64,000 bases of DNA. Origin: Micropterus salmoides (lineage: Eukaryota > Chordata > Actinopteri > Centrarchiformes > Centrarchidae). The stretch lies in the NCBI RefSeq assembly GCF_014851395.1, contig NW_024041150.1:25843225-25907224 (forward strand). The letters are read 5' to 3'. Both the position numbers and the translations under genes were made by a program. Shown here one piece after another: positions 44,031-57,621 of the stretch. The notes under the pieces were generated by a model, which was not told the DNA's origin, did no database searches, and saw only the letters and a program-made list of their open reading frames with translations. Position 1 is the stretch's first letter. Each line of letters opens with the position of its first letter.

Positions 44031-44894
44031 TTACGACTTGTCAAAATGATGTTGTTGATATAAAACTCAGGAGTTTTCTATAAATAAATTTCATTCTCTT
44101 TTTTTCTCAAGCCTGATGACATCATCAGGGTTAGACTTTATGAAGCTCCTTCAGAACCACATCAACTGTTTTCATATGCTGAATAGTACTCTCCATAATT
44201 AGTAAACAGCCCTTCTATGTGTAAAATTGTTGAAGTCTTGTCTTCATAATTATGTTAATAACGGTGCCATTGCTGAAAAAGAAATTTGGTGGCGCAAGAA
44301 ACATGACTGTTCAGATGATCTGTTTTAAACAACAAGTTAGCCAGATAAATCTCACACATCCCCTGTGGTCCATATTTTTTGAAAGTATTATTATAATGGC
44401 ATGAAGGTCCCCTGTTTCTTGTTTTACTATAGGCATGAATCAATAAATAAATATATGCAATTTCCGTTTTTTATACTGTTTGTGGTGTCTGCTGTAAACC
44501 TATTTTTGCCCAGTAAATTTCTGATGTACTGATGTAAACAATTTAGCTAGTTCTCATGTAACCATATATCAGCATTTACATTGGTGAGTACAGTGTTATC
44601 ATAACCTATAGAAAAAATGGCCAAAACTGTGAAAATAACCCAAGCCAGATCCAGAATTGTGCTTTACTGTAAAAAACACAAGCACTCTGGGATTAAAAAA
44701 ACAAAACTAACAATGACAAAAAAGCTACCCTTACAAGAAAAAGTTGGAATGAAACCTTTCATATGGTCCCAGAAAAATGGCTCCTTGTGCGGCTGTATGG
44801 AGAACACAATTGAATACACTCATTGTTATTTACTCTGGGTGCCTCCAACTGCAAATTAACCCACAATGAGGACACTACTGTTGTGAACAAACAG
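44031..44894. other. Gene-free stretch
   Basis: Includes GATGACATCATCAGG (about 44115), a perfect short palindrome-like block. The plus-strand open frame at 44617 (80 codons, Lys-rich) shows no family motif. Confidence 0.35.
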
Positions 44895-47185
44895 TGTGGA
44901 TTTGTGCATTTTATATCAAATAAATTTGGACGACTCCAAATTCCTCCAGATATCAACCCTCAACGGACAGCTGAAAGGAGGAGGAGGAGGTGAAAGGTTT
45001 GCTTTCCCTAAGTGCTGTTTCTGGGCAGTTCGACCATACAACTTGCCACCTCTGGTGCAGCAGCTAGATAAGGCTCGGTGCCTGACTGTTAAAATGACAA
45101 AGAAACACAAACCAGAGATTAGCTTTCTCCTGAACAGCCTATCAGAACTCTTTTGGAAAGAGGGCAGGAAACCCTAAACTGCCCCCCCACACACGTAACC
45201 ATGGCAACTGACCTTGCTCTTTGTTTAATTATCTCACATCAAAGGATATTCTCCTCTTCACAGCCAGGCATGAGGAACTCCAGACACCAGAGGAGGACAG
45301 CCCTGAACTCCTTTGTGTAAACAAAGAGTACTGTCTCCTCAAAACTCAAAGCATTACCTTGTTTAATTAAATAATCTTTAAGTTACTTAACTAGGTCTCC
45401 ACTCCATTTGAGTAGTTATGTTACCATGTTGTTGTTATTTGTTGTTGAAAAGAATGTTTTATTTTTCAGCAAGGATCCCTGACCGTTCTTCCTTTTATGT
45501 TGTAACCAATGCTTTGTTCCCCACACTTTCTGACACTTCCTTTAGAAAGGATATGATAAAGAAATGTCATCCTATACTCGATTAATTTTCCAGCTCAAAT
45601 TTAATGTTAAATAACTAAATTCCCCAGCTCCTGAGCAAAAGATTGTTAAAATTAATAATCAATGCTATCTACATGTAACCAGAGCTCCCCCAAGTGGACA
45701 AAATAAGGATTACATGCCATCGTTCTGAAATGCTGTTTAATGTATAAATGTCACTCTGTATTTACCTGTTCATAATCTGATGCCATTTGTGTATCTTGCT
45801 TATACTCTCTAAGTAAGAATGTGTAACAGCCAATATTATATATTATTATTATATATATTATATTATATTACTAGTTAATTTCCTCTCATTCTGATGTGAT
45901 TCCTAGGAAATGCTAACCTTAGGGTTGAACTACTGACAATTGTTTTCCTTTTATCAAATGCTTAAAACTAAGAACGGTATACCTGTTTGACAATTAAGGT
46001 TTGATTGTGGGAAGATATTTGATACAATACGCGCAAATAGATTTTTGAATAGACATATTAAGAGTTAAGAAGACAGTCTCTAAGGAAACCGGAAACTAGC
46101 CAAACAAAAGCAGCGACACACGCTCTCTCTTCGTTTTTTTGTTCTCTTGGTCCTCTTCGCTCTGCCTGTGCACTTCGGCACGCGCCCAGCGTGCTCCATC
46201 TCCCGGCAACGCCCTAAGAAGTTCGACCCGGCGCAGTGAAGGCTCTTTGTTCGTTTCAAGCCACACACGCGAAGCGCCACGACCTCTGCCTTTTCCCTCG
46301 TTTCCAGCAACTTACTTGTTTTTCTTTTCTTTTCTTTGTTAAAAGTTATCAGACCGTTAAGTTACACAATTTTAATTCAAGAACGACCGAGTTCTTTTTT
46401 AAGCTTTATTCGTCGAGCTAACTTACACTACTCCCACTGAAGCCGGACCCAGTCACGTGGGCCTGCCAGCAGTAACAAAGGACATCCAAAAAGAACAGCC
46501 TAATTGCCAGACCGAGGACGGTCAACACTGGAGTGTTTTTCTTCATTCAGACACGGAGAACCCCCGGAAATTCCTTACCAGAAAGCCAGGAACGGGCAGC
46601 TAGCTTGGGCAACAGGCCAAGGCAGGCCGACGACCAGCAACTCGGCTGGGAGAAACGACAAGCAGTAAGACCAAACCAAGGCATTCTGTGATCAGTGATA
46701 TCCAATAGTTTGTTATTAGATTATCTTTAACTCTTAAAACTCATAGCTTGCGTTCATTAGCTGCCCGTGTGAATCAAATTCTCCCCACAATAGAACTCCA
46801 CATCCTCATTGTTTAGCCATTGTTTATTTCTTTGATGTATATTTAACCGCATTTATATCCACCTTAGTTATTTAATAAATTTCACCGTAATCACAGGAAT
46901 TGTGCGTGTGTTGTCTACCTCCAAGTCCCTGTCACGAGAATTTACCCCTTCGATATGAGACTGACTGATTGATTTAAGATAATTGAGCGATTATTAACTG
47001 ATCACTAGTGAATAATTGTATAATAATAAAACGCTACCCAGAGGTCCGGAGACTCTGGGTGAATTAAATCTCCGGTGGTGCCCCGCGAAACGAGAGCTTT
47101 ATGAATTAAAAAATTATTAATTAAAATTCATATTTTTTTTATTAATTCTCATAAGTTTATTAAAAACATAAGTAGACATGCTACA
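44895..47185 (+). repeat. LTR-like 2.3-kb repeat, copy A
   Basis: Collinear with copy B at 53179-55591. Both begin TGTGG-TTTG, have ATTTTATATCAAA, then ATATCAACCCTCAAC, TTGTTTAATTAAATAATCTT, CTCCACTCCATTTGAGTAGTTAT, a GC-rich block, ATTTAACCGC, AATAAATTTCACCGTAATCACAGG-type polyadenylation context, GACTGACTGATTGAT, GGTGGTGCCCCG and end TGCTACA. The TG...CA edges and AATAAA placement suggest a very long LTR. Open frames (46080-46310) are short. No target duplication is obvious and no retroviral genes adjoin. Confidence 0.7.
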
Positions 47186-49559
47186 CTACAAACACAAATA
47201 TTCAGGTAACACATGCACATGCAGATGAAGTATATACGCATCCATAAGTGCACATACATACACGCCTTTATCAGCACTTACACAAATGCACCAGGCCTGA
47301 GGCCGATTTTCCATCATTACATTTCCCCACATCCCTGGGGGTTTTGTGTCGTCTGCTCTCTCTTTTTCTCTACACAAGCTAAGACCTTTAAGTCACCTAT
47401 AACGGGGGCCACCAATCAATGAGAAGTCTATCCACCAAGGAAAAGAGCCACACAAGGAAAGAGAGAACCATTTAAAGCTTGCGATCTTAAGGTGGTGTAA
47501 CAGTAAACATAGGTAGTCTAACCCAGTTGTGACCTTCCATCTAATCAGTATTTTGAATGCAGCTTGTGTTTACTTTTAATGCATGACTAAAAAGCTGCAG
47601 ATAAAATGATGTTGCTTACTTGAGCAGATTACAGAGGTACAGGAACGACCCCCCACCCCTCCCCCTCGCAAGAAGGTGTCATTGAGGCAGTAAAGTGCTC
47701 CGTGCAAGTGAGTAAAATGTGAAGACACTTCCTTATTCTGATGGTTCTTTAAAGGGAAAAATGGAGGATTTTCATTAGAAAACTCATAAATGGCACAATA
47801 AATTCCCGTGTCTAAACTAGAGACAGAGGAAGATTACCTCCATCATGCCAATAGCAAGTGGAGCGAAATCTCACAGACACATCCGTACACTTATCAGCTT
47901 CAAAATGACACAATGCTGGTACCAGGGGGACTTAAATATTAATTCCCAGCCTGGTGAATATAAAAATAAATCCTTTTGCTAATCGTGCCGGGAGATGCTC
48001 GACGGCGGTAAAAAGGTTTTGTGTAAATTACTAAAAGATTAGTTCCTTTTCTGGTTTATCTACAGGTCCAAACCGCAGAGGTGCATTCCTCAAGCACCTA
48101 AAATTCCTCTTTAACTTCCAGATAGAAATGTAAGTTTTTACCTTGTGTGTGTGTGTGTGTTTGTGTGTTTGTGCGTGTACTGCAAATTCAGTACCTTTGA
48201 GCAGCAGCTCCTTTGAAATCCTGTGATTGTCTCTGGGGAAACAAGATAGTGGTGACGCTTAGAAGGTGCAAAGCTGTGACAGGATGGTATTACCTGCGCG
48301 AGATATTACGACGCAGGACGTTTCGGCCAGTTGGACGTTTGTCACATGTGACAAGGAGACGCTGTTTTGCCACGGGATTAGAGCGTATTAGCCAAGATGG
48401 GTGCCAGTCAGAGCACACCCAGTTGTATTTACTTATATATTTTTAATCTTTGGCAGGAAATAAACATTTAAATCATAAAGAATTTAAACCTCTCTCTCTG
48501 TCACGTAGCTACACCCCACAAACACTGATTACTGGCCCATTTAGTGGACACTTTGCTTTGAACTTGGGAGATGAAAAAAGTAGAGGCTTATTTTATATCA
48601 CACACTCAGCAAAAATGTTAAAGCACCTTAGCAGATTACCGCCTGCTTAAGGCATCCCTTGGATATGATAATATACTGAAGGGCCATTTAACAATGTGCT
48701 TAATAATGAAATAGCCTATTTGCCAGGATGAAACAGTTATAATATCCACATAAAAAACAGGAATCCTATCACCCTACAGAAATGACCAGCATCACCTCTG
48801 TTCTGGATGAAGAAGGTGTAAAATTCTGCCTTTCACAGAAAGATTTGCTCGCTGTTGCACATAAAAGTTTATGAATAGCTTTTACGCTCGCTACACTTGA
48901 GTATATAGTCTTCCTTGTGTAAAAACCTCAGGACTGGCTTCTTGCAGGAGTCAGAGCTGATCAATTAAAAGCTTATTGATTTGTTATGGAGGCAGTGGGA
49001 GAGATAGAGTCAGGGATGTGGGAATTACTGCGCCACATAAAGCCTTTTCCCAATGCAACCTCCTCAACATTAAATACACACTAACAGAAGATCCGGTTGC
49101 GTCAGCGAGGAGGCTTTCAAGCCGTGCATATGCTTTATGGTGCTGCTGTGCTGACAGGTGATCCTTTAGGAAATGCATGGACAAGGTGATGTGGTGATCA
49201 CTGAAAGGACACATGTTGCTTTTCAGACACAATGGGTCTTGTTTTTCAGTTGAAGATTAGAAAATGGCACCTTACGTGTCTGTGTTCTCTGTGAAATCTG
49301 AACTTTTTTCCCCCCTTAGAATTCACCATGAATGTGCTCTATTTCCTCACACTGGCATGCGTTACTTACTGTTACTCAATTTTATATAGATTAGAGTGAT
49401 TTGTGCACAGGCATGAAGTGTGCACACATCTTATAGATGCCTCCTTTAGATATGGATAAAGAGCTTAAGCCTACACACCTTTCTTTCAACCTCGTCTTCC
49501 CTTGATTTCTCTTCTCCCTCCTTTGTCACTTTCTCATCCCTCTCAAGCACAAACAGAAA

Positions 49560-49604
<45 letters not shown>

Positions 49605-50475
49605 CTGGAGCTTAATTTGCAATAGAAGACTACTTCATTTGAATGTCTTTGATGTTGCGTGGCTTTGCTCAAATGAAGTATCTGATCCCAATCCCCTGGA
49701 CAGATCCACGTGGGCGTATCGGTGTAACCAACCACCACTAGCATCCCCATCCTACTACCAGTTCCTTTTCTTTGTGTTCCTCACCTACAATTCATTCCAT
49801 CCCTCTCCATACCCATCAACAATCTATCAATCTCAAATTTAATTCATTTACAGCTTTAACAAGCATGCTTACGTGCCTCGTCATCCGGGTAATTTATGGA
49901 GATGGGGTCTCGGGCTCGGTCCCCTGGTGGCCACAAGGCCTTGCTAAACTTGTCTTTGGCACACATTTGCTTAAAGAAGAGGGCAAATGTAGAAAGATGG
50001 ACATTGTGGAGAGCATTTAAAGGACAGCACCAGTGGGTTTTTTATACAAATCCTTATACTTTACATTTTACTAGACCATTTTACATGCCGTGTAGTATTG
50101 CCATCCCAGTCGGCCATTGGTTTTCATTCATTTCCATACAGTAAAGAAAATGTTACATTATAATTACAAGGTAGGCCTAGTGCATTTATACTGCATTACA
50201 TCTTAAAATGAATGTGATTTTGACAAAAATAAAGACAGACCCTAAGACTTTTTGGTGGATTACACAACTGAAGCAAGATTCAAAAGTGTAAACTGTAAAA
50301 GTGTTAGCTATGTAAACCACATGTTATTTGGAGTAAATAGGTTAAAACATGCACAACCACCGGGACGGTCCTGGGAAATGTCATGTATTTTGGAATTAGT
50401 GCATATTATATTATTAAAAAGTGATAGACAGCTGACAGAGAACTAGGCTGAACTGGAGCCGAAGCATTAGTTTAA
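47186..50475. other. Gene-free stretch with simple repeats
   Basis: TG-rich run near 48146-48180, (CA)n at about 49567-49602. No coding region is supported. Confidence 0.4.
49567..49602 (+). repeat. (CA)n microsatellite
   Basis: About 18 CA units following a TCTCTC run. Confidence 0.95.
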
Positions 50476-51239
50476 AGAAAAGGTTTAACATTTTTGGGAA
50501 TACACACCACCACTCTCACATCTATGGGTTAAGTATGGAGGTAGAGCCATGAGGCAACCTTGAAGGTGGGGTGGATACACAGGCTCTCATTAAAGTAAAA
50601 AAATGTATCTACCAACACCATGTTCAAAAAAAATATTTATTATAATGTCTTATCATGAGAAATACAGTCTTTATTGGCTTAGTTATTTCTTGGTGTAGTT
50701 TTGAAATTTGATAAGACCTAAGCTAGCTTCCTTTTTACAGCTAACCTAGGCTAATCACCTCCCAATCCTAGGTACATACTGAATGCAGAAATGAGCAATG
50801 TTGGGCAGTAGTAATGCTTTGAAGTAATGTGATTAATTGACTTGTTTGCTGCTCTCTGCAGACTGGTCTAGGACCTGCTAGCTTAGCACAGGTGCTTGAG
50901 GTGTGGACTGACCTCTACCAGGAGAGGAGAAATGCGTCTCTTGGTAACTCCAAAGTTGTCTTATTGTCTTATACATCTTTTGTATTCCTATGGTTAGGTA
51001 CTGGTAATTCTGAGATGATTATTAACAGAGCATAACGTTTTTTTTTCTCAACTGAATGCATTACGCTTCCGTATAATACTGCGATGTTTTGTTTTTATGA
51101 TGTAAACTCTTCACACTTGCAGGAAGGTTCCTACTTCCACAGTGTGCTTACGATTGTAAATAAATGTTATAATCTACACATCTAACTCTTGGAAAGAAAG
51201 TGAACTATCGTATTTCCCAAAATGTTGAACTGTTCCTTT
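50476..51239. mobile_element. Small dispersed DNA repeat with inverted ends, copy 1
   Basis: The left end has TTTAACATTTTTGGGAATAC, the right end GTATTTCCCAAAATGTTGAAC followed by TGTTCCTTTAA: an inverted pair of about 22 bases. The same end motif recurs at 52005 and 56050. The interior contains TTAGCTTAGC-like sequence and several non-matching stretches, so other insertions may be inside. Confidence 0.5.
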
Positions 51240-51999
51240 AATAATTTTGTACACTGATTAACTGATTGGGTTTGGGAATGTTTTGGTGGTATGTTAGCAA
51301 AATCCAGCTGCAGCCTAATAAAGGGATTAGAACATCATAAAAAAGCCCAGGTTTGTCAATGACTGTGAACATAAAGGAGAATAGAAAAGGGAAGCTGAAA
51401 ATGTGCAGATTAAACAAACAATGCGCCGGTATTTCCTAGGTGCTTGGGGTGCTTGCATTGCTGGAGTGGCACAGAGTGAGAGTAAATATACACATGCTTT
51501 AACATCCAGTCTCAGCACCATCTTATGCCTTATTGGGGCTAATCCTGTGTGTACACCCCTCACAGGCTTACAAATGCCCCCATAGACTCCACTGGCACCG
51601 TCAAACACAGAGAGCCTTGCTGAAGAGCTCTATTCAGAGCAGAAGCATGCAGCAAAGTGTGTTAAAATGACCAACATGTGCAAACAGGCTGGCAGTCAGC
51701 AGCCCCAGAAGTACTAATTATGGTGATGAGTTAGTGGGCAAAAGCTGAGGGATTTTAAATGGCATGCGTTGCACAAAAATATTACTACTTTGCTGTTAAA
51801 TCATTTGTTAGCCTATAGTGCAAATAAAACATTGTATTCTAATTTACCGTTTAGACTGTGAGCACAAATGGTCAATGGACAAGTGGTCAGTCTTCAAAAT
51901 CCTACTAAACACATAAGAGTAATAATGATGATAATACTATTTCACACATTATTTTAAAATTAATATCACTGTTTTAGCTGATGAATTATGGATGCAGCC
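51240..51999. other. Gene-free stretch
   Basis: No supported feature. Confidence 0.4.
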
Positions 52000-52205
52000 A
52001 TAAGAAATTGTTCAACATTTTAGGAAATACATTTATTAAGTTTCGTGCCCAGAATTAAATAATAAGCTAAATATAGCTCTTGTGTAGGTACTTTAAATAT
52101 AAAGCTAATGCCAGCAGCTGGTTAGCTTAGCTTAGCACAAAGACTGAAACCAGGGGGAAACAGCTTGCCTGGCTCTGTCCTCTAACGCTGACTAATTAAC
52201 AGTTT
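52000..52205 (+). repeat. Small dispersed DNA repeat, copy 2 (partial)
   Basis: TGTTCAACATTTTAGGAAATA at the left is followed by ATAAAGCTAATGCCAGCAGC, GGTTAGCTTAGCTTAGCACA and AAGACTGAAACCAGGGGG, a sequence common in many fish genomes. The right end is not seen. Confidence 0.6.
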
Positions 52206-53178
52206 GGGCTCTATTTAAATGATCTATAGCACAAAGTGCCTGGTGCACGTGCATTTAGGGTGTGGCCCACTCCACTTTTGCTGGTTATACGGCACATAAT
52301 CTGGGTGCAAAGTAAGGCGCAAGGTGCAAAGGGGTTACATTTAATCTTTTTATTAATCGCAGTTGTATTTGAGGGGTAACATGAATTAAACCAATCTTTA
52401 TGTATGGCTGAATTTGTGACATACCTCCAGTAGAACTCAGGTGATGCTGGAATGACCCTCTTGCAAAGAAATGCAGAGCAGCAGTGACTGTGACAGCAAC
52501 GGCATTAGTCTCCAAATCATCTGACAGAAAATTACATGTCTGTTATCGCCTGGAGGGATAAGCAATGTTTACAGTGGCACTCGTCTTTGCTGAGGGATAG
52601 GTACAGTATGTGGTCCTTGGCTGGTGGACCCTGTGCCTCTGCCATCTCCCAATCCTCTGTCCCATCAACAGCTCCATTTGACTGCATATAAGCAAATGCA
52701 ATACTGAGTGCTGCTGTGTAACCCTGTGTGTGTCTAACAAGCAAAGCATGTGCTCGTTGTGAACAAACGGGAACCTCCGGGTCTGAAAAGGAAAGTCAAT
52801 GCAGAAGTGCCTAAAGAACATATGGTCTCAATTGCTAGTTTCAAGTCTTTTTCAATACAGCATGATGCTCATTTTGTAAATTATGCTTCCATTAAGTGTT
52901 AAATACATGATAAAGCAGGGTATACTTCAGTGCGTGGTACATACTTAAGTCACTACCACGGCGACCCGCATGGCAATGCGTATCCTCCCAGGTCCACCCT
53001 CTCGTCCAAGTATGGTGACTTCAGGTTCCAAAAAAACAAGATGGCGACAGCCAATATGCCAATCTCGAGGCTTTGGTAGTCCACAAACAATGGGTGACAT
53101 CAGGGTGGCTACATCCACTTCAAACAGTCTGTGGTTGTGAACCTGACTATGCAGGCACCTGTGTAGTGTACCAGCCAG
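52206..53178. other. Gene-free stretch
   Basis: Short frames on both strands without motifs. Confidence 0.4.
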
Positions 53179-55591
53179 TGTGGGTTTGATTATTTTATAT
53201 CAAAATATTTGGAGATTTCAAATTCTCTTTGTCTCTCCCTGAGAAAGGGGGGGGGGGGGGGGGGGGGGTTGAGATATCAACCCTCAACAGACAGCCGAAG
53301 TACCACAAAGGAGGGGGTGAAAAGTTTGCTCCACTCCCAAGTGCTGCTTGGGTAGTTTCAGCCTTAAAACCTACCACCTCCGGTGAAGTTGAGATAACAG
53401 ACTCTATGCATGACTGTTAAACTGACAATATTAACATTACAGGGAGACTAACCTCAGCCTGAACCAGGCTGTGAGGACCTCAGCAGCCATAAACTAAACG
53501 ACCTCTAAACATTCCCAAGACCAAGAGGGCCGGGTAACCATGGTAACAAAGTTCCTCTTTCAGAATACCTCAGACATCAAAGACTCCTTCTTCAGTCTTG
53601 ACTCTCTACCCCACCAAAGAGCCATTAATTTGGACTCTTAACATGTCTTCTCACTTTCACATCTAGGTGTGAGAAACTCCAGACGCCAGAGAAGGCCTAT
53701 TACCTTGTTTAATTAAATAATCTTTGTTAAGTTACTTAGCAGGTCTCTCCACTCCATTTGAGTAGTTATATTACCATGCTGTTGTTGTTCAAAATAAGAA
53801 TCCGTAAAGATTTAATTTTGCAGTGCTCTTTAAATTTCAGCAATGATCACTGACATTCCTTCAATTTATGTTTTAACTAATGCTTTATCCCCAACACTTT
53901 CTGACACTTCCTTTAGAAATGATATGATACAGAAATGTTATCCTGTGCTATTTAATTAATTTTCTAGCTCAAATTTAATGTTAAATAACTATTTCTTCCC
54001 TAGTGAGAGGATCAATTGTTCTCTCGTGGAACCAGTGTCCCCCAAGAGGACAAACTCAGTATTACAGGTCCCTGTTTCTTTAAAGCCCCTCTCGCTGTTT
54101 TAATGTATCAGTTTGTATTTTATTGGGTATAATCTGATACCATATTCGTGTAACTTGCTTATATTCTCTAAGTAAGAATGTTTTACAGCCAATATTATCC
54201 AGGAAATGTTAGTTAACTTCATGCTATCATGAAATCCTGAAAATGTGTTTAACTGATAACCATTCCAATCATTACAACGATTAAGTAACTGTTTCCTTTC
54301 CTTTTTATCAAATGCTTAAAACTAAGAACGGTATAACTGTTTATGACATTTAAGTTTTGATTGTGGGAAGGTATTTGATTGAAGTACACGCAAATAGACT
54401 TTAAAATAGACATTAAAGTTGAGGGACAGCCTCTCTCAGGAGACCAGAAATAAATCCTCAAGGGAAACACAGCCCCCTCCTGGGACATGCCCTAAGAAAC
54501 AAAACACGGTGGCACGCTCCGCTCACTCTCTTGTTCTCTGGTCTCTTAGCTCTTGCTCTTTGCTCTACATGCTCATGGAGCATGTCCCGTCTCCCAGCAA
54601 GGAGTCCGGTCCGACATTGCTGCGAAGATTTTTTTGTTCTTTTCAAGCCACACGCGCGAAGTGTCGCTCCCTTTCGTGGAAGTTATTCTTTTATTTTGTT
54701 TGTTTGTATAAGGTATCAGATCATTTTAAGTCACGCAAATTTTAATTCAAAAACAACCAAGTTTCTGTTTAAGCTTTATTTCCGTCGAATCAACTAACCT
54801 CACTCCTCCCCACGACAATGAAGCCTGTGAGGCCAGCCACGTGGGTTAGTTATGCCAGCAGCAGCCCAAAGGACATCAAAACCCACGAATTGAGCCAAGG
54901 TTAACAGCCATCACTGCAAGTTTCTTCAACTAAGTTACCAGCTGAAGGAGCAATTCCCTGGCAGAGAAAGCGACCGGCAAACGGCTTGTTAAGCCGTCTC
55001 AACCGAGAACGCATGAAACTCAGCCAGCGTGGGGCCACTGAACACCAGACGGTGGAGGAACAACAAGCAGTAGCTAAGGAACCAACGACATTTTGTGGTT
55101 GAGTTGATGTCCAATAGTCTTTTAATGCGTTAGTTTAATCCTAGCCAAATTTAACCTAGTTATTATCATATAACCTGCGTTTATTAGTTCTCTTTCTCTC
55201 TTAGAATCAAATCCTTCTCCACAATAACCAACTAAATTTAGACCTACTAAATTCACATTGAACTACCACCATTCCCATTGTCTGTATCCTGTTTGTTTAG
55301 CCATTGTTTATATCTTTGATGTATATTTAACCGCCTTTATATCCACCTTTAGTTAGTTAATAAATCTCACCGTAATCACAGGACTGGTTTTATAGAAATG
55401 ATTGAGCAATTACTATTAACTGATCACTAGGAATACTTAAACCCATAACGTTACCCAGGGAGTCCGGAGACTCTGGGCGAACTGATCTTCCGGTGGTGCC
55501 CCGAAACGAGAGATATATGAATTTATGAATTAATATTTCTGGATAATTAATATTCATAATTTTTATTTAACCGTAAAGTAGGTATGCTACA
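53179..55591 (+). repeat. LTR-like 2.4-kb repeat, copy B
   Basis: Shares landmarks and order with copy A over its whole length but differs by many substitutions and small indels. It contains a G22 run (53247-53268) that copy A lacks, and lacks about 70 bases before GACTGACTGA-equivalent sequence. AATAAATCTCACCGTAATCACAGG lies at about 55358-55381 and the end TGCTACA at 55585-55591. It is in the same orientation as A, 6 kb downstream, with no retroviral coding sequence between them. Confidence 0.7.
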
Positions 55592-55929
55592 CATGTTATA
55601 TATCTAAATAATGCACCCTTTAATACTGCACCATTAACTTTAGACCAGGTTTTTGTTGGTCAATGGCGCAATCACTTTCAGTTGCCTCAGGATAGCAATG
55701 TGCCAACAATGTGACTGACCACACCTCATTTCCAGACCAACACGCCCATGGGCACACAGATGGATGCAAGTACATTTGCTCCTTACAACATGAGTGCCTG
55801 GTGTGAAAATGATATCTGCGTGGTTGGAAACTAGTAATAACACTTGTGTTGGGCTGTGCATTGCTTTGCGCCGGATGTAAAATAAGGCCCTATATATCTT
55901 ATTTGTTCAATCTTGAAAATAATGTTTTT

Positions 55930-56070
55930 GTGTCAGACTATTTCTAAGCTAATCTCCCTAGCTCTAGCTACATAGTTAGCGTACAGCAATGAGAGCATTA
56001 TCGATCTTTTCATCCAACTCTTGGCAAGAAAGCTGATAAGTATATTTCTCTTAAAGTTGTTTAATGTCAG
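55930..56070 (-). repeat. Small dispersed DNA repeat, copy 3 (partial)
   Basis: ATCGATCTTTTCATCCAACT, TTGGCAAGAAAGCTGATAAG and a degenerate ATATTTCTC...GTTGTTT end resemble the family at 50476 and 52000, in the opposite orientation to copy 2. Confidence 0.45.
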
Positions 56071-57240
56071 TTTTTTTACAGATCTTCTGGCTTTCTTTAA
56101 AGCTTAATGTAAATGAAGGATTTCCTTGCAGGTTCAGGCTTTTGATCAAGATTCAAATCGAATAAATAGGCTACTATCTTAAACCTACTGTATGTGTGAA
56201 TGTGGTACAACAAGGGTAATTTCTAACAGGATAGATATCTTTAGTTGATCTGTCTAGGTCCTTATCAAAACATTTCAGAAGACCACCTGTGTGATTTCCA
56301 CTTCAACCGTCATCTGTAAATGAGAAAATCTCACCTCAAGTTTGCGCTTTCTGCCACAACCTTCTTGACCTTCAAGAGTGTACACAAGGCGCCCTCACTG
56401 AAGTGTTCATTCAGAGGGTTTGTGTTTGAAGTGTGTAGGGCGACACTCGTTGAGGCGAAAATAGGGAAGAGAGGGTCAGCATCAAGTCAACCTTAAAAGG
56501 ATGCAAAGCGTTGAAATATCTTATCATAAACACTCCTTCTGTGCCTTGATTATTCCTCAGAGCCACTGATATTGAACCTATGCTTTGACTGGAAATCGAA
56601 CACGATTTACAGTAACACTGACTTAGCAAATCTCCTCTCTTTAGATCATGTGTGGAAAATGTTCCATCTCTGAAGAGGATACCAGAGCCATACTGTCTGC
56701 TAACAGAAGGAACAGTCACTATAGCAGCCATTTTATGCACTTTAATTTGTTGTTATTTGCACACCTGATAGAGAAAAGCCGCCCTCTGGCTCTCCATTCG
56801 TTAGTGGCAGGGATTTCTGGAGTTTAGTTTTGATGTTGTCTGGCTTTAGTTTGCTTGTTTACCTCTGAGGACAAAGGGGAGGCTGATAATGTGGCAGCAG
56901 AGTCATGGCCGCTGGCCCTTTTTGATGAGGAGAGAGGTCTGTTTGACTAATTACCCTGGTGGTCAGACCACTTGTTTTTCCAATGCCACATTCTTATGTG
57001 TTCTCTCTCTCTCTCTCTCTCAGGTTATTTGTCTCCACAGTTCGTGGGCATATGCGCTGAGCCATGACATCTAACGTAGATATTTGCATTTGAATTAGCA
57101 CTTCGAATCACTACGTATTGACTACTTGCAATTACCTTTCTATCGTCCTAGTTTGACCATTTGTTTTAGGGTATTTGTTCTCTTTCCATGGAGTAATTTC
57201 TCATCCGGCCTGTTTCTACTTTCTCTATCTTTCTTCTTAG
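56071..57240. other. Gene-free stretch
   Basis: A (TC)n run is at 57003-57021. No gene is supported. Confidence 0.4.
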
Positions 57241-57294
57241 ACACCAGAGTTTGGGCCAAACTGTAGTTCACCTTGACCACAGGTCAGAGAGAAG
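57241..57294 (+). other. Candidate 54-nt host exon
   Basis: A textbook acceptor (TTTCTCTATCTTTCTTCTTAG, ending 57240) precedes 54 bases, a multiple of three, ending AGAGAAG before a strong donor GTGAGTAATG. One frame is open (HQSLGQTVVHLDHRSERR). I do not recognise it. It could be a small cassette exon or an untranslated exon; chance occurrence cannot be excluded. Confidence 0.3.
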
Positions 57295-57621
57295 GTGAGT
57301 AATGCACAAACCATTGTTTGACATGAAATCCATAATCTGCAAATTGGATCAAATAACTCGTAAATGCATCAATCAACTGGGAGTTATTGATGGCTATTGC
57401 ATTGGTCTGTAGCGGAGGGAGAGGACAAAATACTTTATTTATATAAGAATAGTGCAATCACTCTCAAGAGTTGAAGGCTGGACATACATGTATTTCAATG
57501 AGCAATGATGATCTGATATTTCATCATGAATTATTTATATACAAAACCCCACCTTTACATGAAGAACACCATGTATGATTGAAGATTTGGGCCAGCTGAA
57601 AAGATTTTTTTGTGTTTTTAC

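Noticed and set aside
44895..55591. A and B as the two LTRs of one provirus with a 6-kb interior
   Set aside because: 47186-53178 contains no gag, pol or env motifs in any frame. The copies are strongly diverged and the outer flanks show no matching duplication.
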